A stretch of 28,955 nt of DNA from contig JAIRMO010000129.1 in assembly GCA_031258625.1 (NCBI GenBank), positions 1-28,955 of the forward strand, given 5' to 3'. Under the pieces are notes generated by a model. It was given only the letters and a program-made list of their open reading frames with translations, did no database searches and was not told the DNA's origin. Positions 24,276 through 28,955 of this stretch are shown here, one piece after another. How positions within the stretch are numbered: position 1 is the first letter of the stretch; every line of letters begins with the position of its first letter. Source of the stretch: Spirochaetaceae bacterium (GTDB lineage Bacteria; Spirochaetota; Spirochaetia; Treponematales; Breznakiellaceae). Made by a program: the position numbers and the translations under genes.

Positions 24276-24563
24276 TTAAAATTCTTCTGAATATATGTGC
24301 ATGTCCTGGATCCGGACCGGAATGTCCTGTTCTATCATTTTAAAGGCCTTATACAACACCGATTCCCCAAAACTTTTAGAATTAGAAACCAGGGCGCCTC
24401 CGATTTGGGCAAATGAAAGGGAATCCTGCAGATCCACCTCGGCGACGCTCATATGAAAACGATGCTGTAGTTTTTCTTTAACCGATCTGATAATACGGCG
24501 TTTCTCTTTGATGGTATCCGCATCGGGAATTTCAAACAGGATCTGTATCATAGAAACTATCAT
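24276..24563 (-). CDS. DUF503 family protein (YlxP-like)
   Basis: 95 codons from ATG 24563. It carries the family pattern IPDADTIKEKRRIIRSVKEKLQHRF, SVAEVDLQDSLSFAQIGGALVSN and a final strand (VRIQDMHIYSEEF). DUF503 proteins are small cytosolic proteins often found near ribosome-maturation genes; in some lineages the family (YlxP) has been linked to ribosome assembly, but the function is not settled. The start codon overlaps the stop of the TPR lipoprotein gene as ATGA. AAGG lies three bases before the ATG. Confidence 0.88.
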   Translation of the reverse strand: MIVSMIQILFEIPDADTIKEKRRIIRSVKEKLQHRFHMSVAEVDLQDSLSFAQIGGALVSNSKSFGESVLYKAFKMIEQDIPVRIQDMHIYSEEF

Positions 24564-25537
24564 AGACCTTCGTCGGTACCCTCGGTACTATTATCCTTGC
24601 GGTCCTTTTCCAATTCATCGATTATTTTACGGATCGCTTCTTTAGCGGAATCGGTAACCTTTTCATCATCCAAAAGCTTATTCAGCGCTTCCGTATCGGA
24701 ATATCCTTCGGAAACAGCCAAATCGAGTTCGGTTAAGCCATCGGGGTTTTCGGGATCCGCGCTCAAAAGCAGCCGGGCAATGGAGAATTGTATGGTGGAT
24801 TTCCGCAGCTCACTTCCGCTCTTGTTTTGGTCATCCACGGTATCCGCGGGAAGGGATGTCAGAATTTTCCGGTATTCTTCCAGGGACCGGGCATACAGTC
24901 CGTTTTTTTCCAAAACCAGGGCAAATTCGTACTGCACCTGGGAATCGCTGTTGTTGATAAGCCATTGATTATAGCTGTCCACCGCCTCGGGTTTGTTCTG
25001 AGCCCCCTGGGACCGGGCATACAGAAGCAGGACATCCTTATTGTCCAAAAGGGCAAAGGGATATTTCGCTAAAATTTCTTCCGCCTTGTCCGGCTTTTTT
25101 ATGGCATTGAGGACCAGCGCGTAATTATACCCGTCATCGGCGCTTTCGGGCACTAAAGAGAGTACCTGCTCGTATAATTTCTCGGCTTCGTCAAATTCAC
25201 CGGTTTTAATTCTGCTATAGGCCGCCGCTTTGAGGATCATTAAATTATCCGGATCCCTTTTAAGGATTCCGTCAAAAATTTTGATTGCTTCCTCATAGCG
25301 GCCGGTTTCAAAGGCGATACGCCCCAAATTGTATTCCGACGCCAGCTTGGTCTTATCCAGAGACTTGGCCTGGTTTAACCATTTTTCCGCTTCGTCATAA
25401 CGGCCCAGATCAAAATAAGCCATTCCCAGGGCATAATATTCCGCCGCTTTAGCGGCCCTGCTCTGGGACACGCAGGAAAAAAGGAGCCCCGAAAGGGTTA
25501 AACAGCATAAAAATAAAAAAGCGGGTTTTATATTCAT
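24560..25537 (-). CDS. TPR-repeat lipoprotein
   Basis: 325 codons from ATG 25537, which overlaps the stop of the upp-like gene as ATGA. The lipoprotein signal ends LLFSC with Cys22. At least four tetratricopeptide repeats follow: [56 protein letters not shown] and [18 protein letters not shown], with more divergent ones to about 250. A C-terminal helical, acidic tail follows. TPR lipoproteins usually scaffold envelope complexes; the partner here is unknown. No separate ribosome binding site is close to the ATG, consistent with coupling to the upstream gene. Confidence 0.85.
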   Translation of the reverse strand: MNIKPAFLFLCCLTLSGLLFSCVSQSRAAKAAEYYALGMAYFDLGRYDEAEKWLNQAKSLDKTKLASEYNLGRIAFETGRYEEAIKIFDGILKRDPDNLMILKAAAYSRIKTGEFDEAEKLYEQVLSLVPESADDGYNYALVLNAIKKPDKAEEILAKYPFALLDNKDVLLLYARSQGAQNKPEAVDSYNQWLINNSDSQVQYEFALVLEKNGLYARSLEEYRKILTSLPADTVDDQNKSGSELRKSTIQFSIARLLLSADPENPDGLTELDLAVSEGYSDTEALNKLLDDEKVTDSAKEAIRKIIDELEKDRKDNSTEGTDEGL

Positions 25538-26628
25538 TTTCGATTGAGGACCGTATCCTCTATTTCACGGAGTTGTGCCCGGTACAATTGGGCGATATTG
25601 GATCCATAATCAGCGATGAGCTGCATGATGTTCCGGGGATATTCTTCCATATCCCGTCCGTTAATCCGGTCCCCGGCATCTCCCAAGCCCGGCATGATAT
25701 AGGCCGCTTCATTCAAAACCGGATCCATCCATAGGGTAAAAACCTCACAATTATCCAGGGCCCGGACCGCCCGCAGGGCTCCTTTAAGGGCGGCGATGAC
25801 ATTAAAAAACTGAACCGACTTGGGTTTGATCCCCTGTTCCAAGAGGTATTTTATGACCGTTACCAGGCTTCCCCCGGTGGCATTCATGGGATCCGCAAAA
25901 ACAAGGTCCCTGCCGTCCAACATCCCCGGATTAAAGAAAGAACGATCCAGATCGAGGATATACTCCATATCGTTTTCATGTTTGGTATCATCCCGCCGGA
26001 TCCTGAACAGGGCAAAGGGGGTTACATGGGCATGGGATGAAAACTCCTCGATCTCTTTGGACATGATCATGGAAGGCAGCAGGGCCCCCCGGAGCATCAC
26101 ACACATCACGGTGTTTTCGATCTTATCATCAATATTGGTTATTTTATGCACCGCATAGTTCTGTACCGGCATGGTTACCGGGGTTTTAACAATCAGGTAA
26201 TTTTTATTCGTCCCGGTAGTTCCCCCATAGGCCAGGTTAAAAAGCATTTCATAGGCCCGCTGAATATAATACACAAATTCTTCCCGCTCCGTCCGTATGT
26301 CCCGGAGTTTGGCGATGAGCCGGGACGCTTCGGCATGGCTCTCCTGGGGGGTGCGGAAGGAATACACATGGATGTCCGGTTCCTGACTACAGATCTCCTG
26401 CATCAGGCTTCCCATCTCATTGTAAAGGCCAATGAGTTTATCCTCCTCCCGCCGCCGCTCCGCCTCGGACCGGGTGGTGGAAAGCAGGGTAAAACAGGTC
26501 ATTACATGACGGTAAAACCCATCCATCCGGGAAATGGATGCCCGGTCGGCATCGGTAAGGAACCCGTCCAGGTCCTCGGCTTTTAATACAACCGTATTCA
26601 TATACAATGACTGTATCCTACTTTTCAT
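25534..26628 (-). CDS. Uracil phosphoribosyltransferase-like protein with N-terminal extension
   Basis: 364 codons from ATG 26628. TTG at 26607 and ATG at 26601 are alternative starts and none has a strong ribosome binding site. Residues about 90-330 align by eye with uracil phosphoribosyltransferase: [35 protein letters not shown], the PRPP loop [11 protein letters not shown] (244-254) and the uracil site [17 protein letters not shown] (310-326). Such enzymes make UMP from uracil and PRPP. The N-terminal 85 or so residues (helical, charged: [21 protein letters not shown]) are not part of normal Upp of about 208 residues, and the domain itself is divergent (ADPM for LDPM, MLRGA for ILRAG). 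Substrate specificity may differ, so no symbol is given. It begins a coupled cluster with the TPR lipoprotein, DUF503 and another lipoprotein. Confidence 0.82.
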   Translation of the reverse strand: MKSRIQSLYMNTVVLKAEDLDGFLTDADRASISRMDGFYRHVMTCFTLLSTTRSEAERRREEDKLIGLYNEMGSLMQEICSQEPDIHVYSFRTPQESHAEASRLIAKLRDIRTEREEFVYYIQRAYEMLFNLAYGGTTGTNKNYLIVKTPVTMPVQNYAVHKITNIDDKIENTVMCVMLRGALLPSMIMSKEIEEFSSHAHVTPFALFRIRRDDTKHENDMEYILDLDRSFFNPGMLDGRDLVFADPMNATGGSLVTVIKYLLEQGIKPKSVQFFNVIAALKGALRAVRALDNCEVFTLWMDPVLNEAAYIMPGLGDAGDRINGRDMEEYPRNIMQLIADYGSNIAQLYRAQLREIEDTVLNRK

Positions 26629-26638
26629 TTATGAACAA

Positions 26639-26752
26639 GGAGCCTGTCCCATCGAACCTCTGGTTCGCAACCTCTGGTTCGCAACCTTTGGTTGGCACTA
26701 ATTGACCGGCGCATTAGCGCACGCTAACGCGCACGGTTTTGGGACAGGCCCC
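26639..26752. repeat. 114-base MITE-like palindromic element
   Basis: Terminal inverted repeats GGaGCCTGTCCCA (26639-26651) and TGGGACAGGCcCC (26740-26752) match over 12 of 13 positions. Inside are three tandem 14-base units (26652-26693) and a second palindrome GCATTAGCG-CA-CGCTAACGC (26711-26730) with one mismatch. It fills almost the whole spacer between the TPR gene stop (26759) and the upp-like gene. The ends resemble the CTGTTTCAAAA palindromes at 2354-2463. No coding capacity. Confidence 0.65.
26652..26693. repeat. Three tandem 14-base units, each a mini-palindrome
   Basis: Units of the form CGCAACCTCTGGTT (first copy starts TCGA, third has CTTT for CTCT). Each contains AACC-TCT-GGTT or AACC-TTT-GGTT, able to form a four-pair hairpin. 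Confidence 0.75.
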
Positions 26753-26756
26753 GGAA

Positions 26757-27893
26757 TTAGGGGTATTCGACCGCCGGATCCACCGAGGGGCTGCGGAGTT
26801 GATCCCGGGCCCGGACGCCCCATTCCCCCGCCACAAACCCGCCGCCGCTGTTTTGGAGGGATAAAGCGGTCCAAAATTCCCTGGCGGGAGTGGATTTTCC
26901 GGATCCGTAAAGGGCGGAACCCAGGTAATACAGGGTTTTATAATATTCCACCCCTTCGATATAGGCGGTTGACAGGGGTCTTCGGGCCGCTTCATTCCAA
27001 AGATTTTCCAACGTGGTAAAGGTAAAATCAAATTGATTACGGAGGATTTCTTCAATAATGATGGTGTTTTGAATAAGAAACGCGTATAAGAGATGTTCCA
27101 TAGCCCGGCTGTGGCGTCCCGAGGCGTAATAATAAAACCCCAAAAGCCGGTGGGCCTTCTCAACGGAGGGGTTATTATACCGGTAGAGGGTCAAAAACCG
27201 GGCTATCCCGTCATTTTCTATGGTTCGGGACAGGGCGTTTTTCGCGAAAATTCCTGAATCTTCGGACCAGCGGGGGTCCTGTTTCAAAATTTCCAGGAGC
27301 CACCTTTCCATGTCGGGATATTCCTGCCGGATCCGGTAAATATCAACAATTTTATACAAAATTTCCTGCACAAACCCCGAATTTTCCAGGAGAGCCCGTT
27401 GTTCATAGGCCCGTTGATATTGTTTTAAGGCGATTCCCAGTTCCCCTTCGGCCCTATAGATTTCCCCAATCCAATATTCCGCTTCGGGATAACTCTTTAA
27501 CCGCCCGATTTGTTCCAGGGCCGTCCTGGCGGACCCCTCCAGGGATGCCCGGGGAACCCGGTAATACAGCTCCCGGAGGACCGCCGCGGCGTTTTCCTGC
27601 CGCTGATCCGCTATATAGGTTTCCACCAGGTCCAAGGAGTCCCCCAGGCGGCGTACTTCGGGGATCGACAGGAGGGTGATAAGCTGCCGCTCCATTTGGG
27701 TGTACATGGCTTTCCGCTGTTCCCGGGCATCTTCAAAGGCAAGAAGGGCGTCCCCATATTCGCCGGTTCTAAAAAGAAATTTCCCCCGCTCCAGGGTAAA
27801 CCAGTAGGGCTTTTCCGGCGGTATTTGGGTAAAAACAAACGCAGCATGAACCACAAAAAAGCTAAGGAAAAGAAACCTGTTTTTTCTCACCAT
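26757..27893 (-). CDS. Exported TPR-like protein
   Basis: 378 codons from ATG 27893 with GGAG five bases upstream and AAGGT directly before the ATG. Signal peptide VRKNRFLFLSFFVVHAAFVF, cleavage near FTQ. The mature protein is built of helical hairpins like TPRs: YWFTLERGKFLFRTGEYGDA, AEYWIGEIYRAEGELGIALKQY, HRLLGFYYYASGRHSRAMEH and YLGSALYGSGKSTPAREFW. It is probably periplasmic; partner unknown. The first codons after the signal peptide (27831-27814) form one arm of a perfect 18-base inverted repeat whose other arm lies in the leader (27924-27907), so the start site could be sequestered in an RNA hairpin. Downstream it is followed at once by the MITE-like element. Confidence 0.8.
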   Translation of the reverse strand: MVRKNRFLFLSFFVVHAAFVFTQIPPEKPYWFTLERGKFLFRTGEYGDALLAFEDAREQRKAMYTQMERQLITLLSIPEVRRLGDSLDLVETYIADQRQENAAAVLRELYYRVPRASLEGSARTALEQIGRLKSYPEAEYWIGEIYRAEGELGIALKQYQRAYEQRALLENSGFVQEILYKIVDIYRIRQEYPDMERWLLEILKQDPRWSEDSGIFAKNALSRTIENDGIARFLTLYRYNNPSVEKAHRLLGFYYYASGRHSRAMEHLLYAFLIQNTIIIEEILRNQFDFTFTTLENLWNEAARRPLSTAYIEGVEYYKTLYYLGSALYGSGKSTPAREFWTALSLQNSGGGFVAGEWGVRARDQLRSPSVDPAVEYP

Positions 27894-27924
27894 ACCTTCT
27901 CCGTTATACCCAAATACCGCCGGA
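27814..27924 (-). promoter_or_regulatory. Perfect 18-base inverted repeat enclosing a translation start
   Basis: TCCGGCGGTATTTGGGTA at 27814-27831 is the exact reverse complement of 27907-27924. The 75 bases between contain the ribosome binding site, ATG and signal-peptide codons of the TPR-like gene. In the mRNA a long stem would enclose the start. A second GC palindrome, AGGCCGC-GG-GCGGCCT (27931-27946), sits just upstream. Whether it regulates is inference. Confidence 0.55.
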
Positions 27925-27958
27925 GGCGCCAGGCCGCGGGCGGCCTAAAAAAAGGTCC

Positions 27959-28480
27959 CTAGATCCAAAACCGGAGCCCTAAATCAAAGTTGACATCCCA
28001 AGCGGGAAACCGTACCGGGATTAACCACAGGCCCAAACTGGGGGCAACCTCCACAAACACCTCAAGAAAATCCAGGGGCTGCCAGGAAAGGCCGATGGGA
28101 AGACGGGCGCCCAGAGTTAAGGACATATCGGAACCATTATTATTCGCCCAGACAGGGTAGTAGTGATCCTGCCAAATCCACATTCCCACATATCCGCCGA
28201 CTCCCAGATACCAGCCAAGGTTAATTTGCGGAACCAGGGTTTTATCAATAAAATAATAGTCCCCCGACACGCTAATACCGAACCAGTTTCTGTCAATCCC
28301 CAGACCGATACCCCAATACACCGGCACCACCGGCAGTTTAAGGGACAACACGGGCCCCCACCCACCGGTTACTCCATAACGGAAATCAGGACCAATCCCT
28401 ATACCGTCAGGATGCTCCGCAAATATTCCCGCCGTAACGGTCAGAAACAAAAGCAAAACACAGATCGCAATTTTTTTCAT
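27959..28480 (-). CDS. Small outer-membrane beta-barrel protein
   Basis: 173 codons from ATG 28480, with GGAG seven bases upstream. Signal peptide MKKIAICVLLLFLTVTAGIFA. The mature part of about 150 residues is a series of short alternating strands rich in Gly, Trp and Tyr (WGIGLGIDRNWFGISVSGDYYF, INLGWYLGVGGYVGMWI, MSLTLGARLPIGLSW, LEVFVEVAPSLGLWL) ending in FDLGLRFWI. The pattern fits an eight-stranded barrel, and the hydrophobic aromatic end is the kind recognised by BamA. No named family can be assigned. It has its own candidate promoter after ispG. Confidence 0.8.
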   Translation of the reverse strand: MKKIAICVLLLFLTVTAGIFAEHPDGIGIGPDFRYGVTGGWGPVLSLKLPVVPVYWGIGLGIDRNWFGISVSGDYYFIDKTLVPQINLGWYLGVGGYVGMWIWQDHYYPVWANNNGSDMSLTLGARLPIGLSWQPLDFLEVFVEVAPSLGLWLIPVRFPAWDVNFDLGLRFWI

Positions 28481-28501
28481 AATAAAACTCCTTGTTTTTA
28501 A

Positions 28502-28529
28502 ATTCTATGGTCTTAAAAAAAATTTGCAA
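28502..28529 (-). promoter_or_regulatory. Candidate promoter of the small beta-barrel gene
   Basis: On the minus strand TTGCAA (28529-28524) and TAGAAT (28507-28502) are separated by 16 bases, about 20 bases before the ATG region. Confidence 0.4.
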
Positions 28530-28547
28530 AACCTCTGGCTCAGGGTT
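28515..28547 (-). terminator. Possible intrinsic terminator of ispG
   Basis: On the minus strand AACCCTG and CAGAGGTT pair over seven positions (one bulged A) around a three-base loop, followed after six or seven bases by eight T (28522-28515). The gap before the T-run is longer than usual. A second hairpin (28553-28572, GGATTTCT / AGAAATTCC) precedes it. Confidence 0.4.
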
Positions 28548-28580
28548 GTACCGGATTTCTACAAGAAATTCCTAAAAACT

Positions 28581-28955
28581 TCAATCTTTAGAACGTTCCT
28601 CGAGCTCTTCCAGGGCCTCCCCAAAGGCCCTGTCCGCCAAAACTTCCAGGTCCTCCGCCCCGGCGCTTATGGTCCGTACCACCTTACCGTGCCGGAAAAG
28701 CAGCACATGGTCACCCGCGCCGGTGATCCCCAGATCCGCGTGGCGGGCCTCGCCGGGGCCGTTTACCGCACAGCCCATAACCGCGACGGTGATGTTTTTA
28801 TCCAGGGCGTACAACCGGGTGAACCACCGTTTGGTAAACCCATGGGTGTCAAAGCTGTTTCTGCCGCACCGGGGACAGGAAATTATCACCCCCCCCCGGT
28901 GGGTTTGCCCCTCCCCGGGCCGATCCGCCCCCGCCCCCCGGCTCGCCCCTCCGGC
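28581..28955 (-). CDS. ispG: IspG (GcpE), C-terminal part, cut by the window edge
   Basis: The frame is open from the window edge to TGA at 28583-28581, giving the last 124 codons; the GTG at 28889 is an internal Val. Motifs IISCPRCGRNSFDTHGF and VAVMGCAVNGPGEARHADLGITG hold the three cysteines that bind the 4Fe-4S cluster of 4-hydroxy-3-methylbut-2-enyl diphosphate synthase, a late step of the MEP isoprenoid pathway. Just before the first Cys motif is a low-complexity stretch rich in Gly, Ala and Arg (28890-28950) not usual in the family, coded by very GC-rich DNA with a run of nine G on the coding strand. The end (EALEELEERSKD) is a charged helix. Confidence 0.95.
   Translation of the reverse strand, partial: AGGASRGAGADRPGEGQTHRGGVIISCPRCGRNSFDTHGFTKRWFTRLYALDKNITVAVMGCAVNGPGEARHADLGITGAGDHVLLFRHGKVVRTISAGAEDLEVLADRAFGEALEELEERSKD

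Noticed and set aside
26652..26693. Three tandem repeats considered as a CRISPR remnant
   Set aside because: Units are 14 bases, directly adjacent with no spacers, and there are no cas genes.
27931..27953. GC palindrome followed by seven A, considered as a terminator
   Set aside because: On the transcribed minus strand the T-run precedes the hairpin, and no plus-strand transcript ends here.

Overview
The window reads as chromosomal DNA of a spirochaete close to Treponema, probably a moderate-GC, gut-type or free-living species rather than T. pallidum itself. The clearest sign is the block tamB-bamA-skp-mutS (minus strand, about 3.7-14.0 kb). As far as I recall, this is the order of the T. 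pallidum BamA locus (TP0325-TP0328). Many Treponema-like lipoproteins and TPR proteins, a lone small beta-barrel protein and G/C homopolymer runs fit the same picture. No prophage, complete insertion sequence, CRISPR array, rRNA or tRNA was seen. Most genes lie on the minus strand.

Layout, left to right. (1) 1-105: the last 34 codons of an unidentified plus-strand gene. (2) 328-2490, minus: an M30-like zinc-metallopeptidase lipoprotein followed by a small exported OB-fold-like protein with no standard start codon at its ribosome binding site. (3) 2491-2902: gene-free and rich in palindromes, with a relic resembling the right end / omega-RNA of IS200/IS605 elements. (4) 2903-13960, minus: tamB, bamA, skp, mutS, comF, which couples outer-membrane assembly to mismatch repair and a ComF-type phosphoribosyltransferase. 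(5) 14114-15392, plus: a dTMP kinase with an altered P-loop and a small exported protein, read divergently from tamB through overlapping promoters. (6) 15412-21375, minus: a tightly packed operon lipoprotein-trmB-ligA-hrpB behind a good sigma-70 promoter; ligA and hrpB are strikingly GC-rich. (7) 21528-23630, plus: a polytopic membrane protein whose N-terminal ectodomain looks like a degenerate M28 aminopeptidase. (8) 23611-28955, minus: ispG (cut by the window edge), a small outer-membrane barrel, a TPR periplasmic protein, an extended uracil-phosphoribosyltransferase-like protein, a TPR lipoprotein, a DUF503 protein and a further lipoprotein. The last four are joined by ATGA overlaps or very short gaps.

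The genes mostly serve envelope construction (BamA, Skp, TamB, lipoproteins, barrel protein) and nucleic-acid upkeep (MutS, LigA, HrpB, TrmB, Tmk, Upp-like). No new multi-gene defence or mobile system was found. The unexplained signals are in structure and signalling: an 18-bp perfect inverted repeat enclosing the start of one TPR gene; palindromic repeats sharing CTGTYYCAAAA ends; a 114-bp MITE-like element; the IS605-like relic; two genes whose perfect GGAGGT is followed at the same distance by ATC instead of ATG; and a dTMP kinase lacking its P-loop lysine.

All calls are from reading the sequence and its translations; no database search was run.
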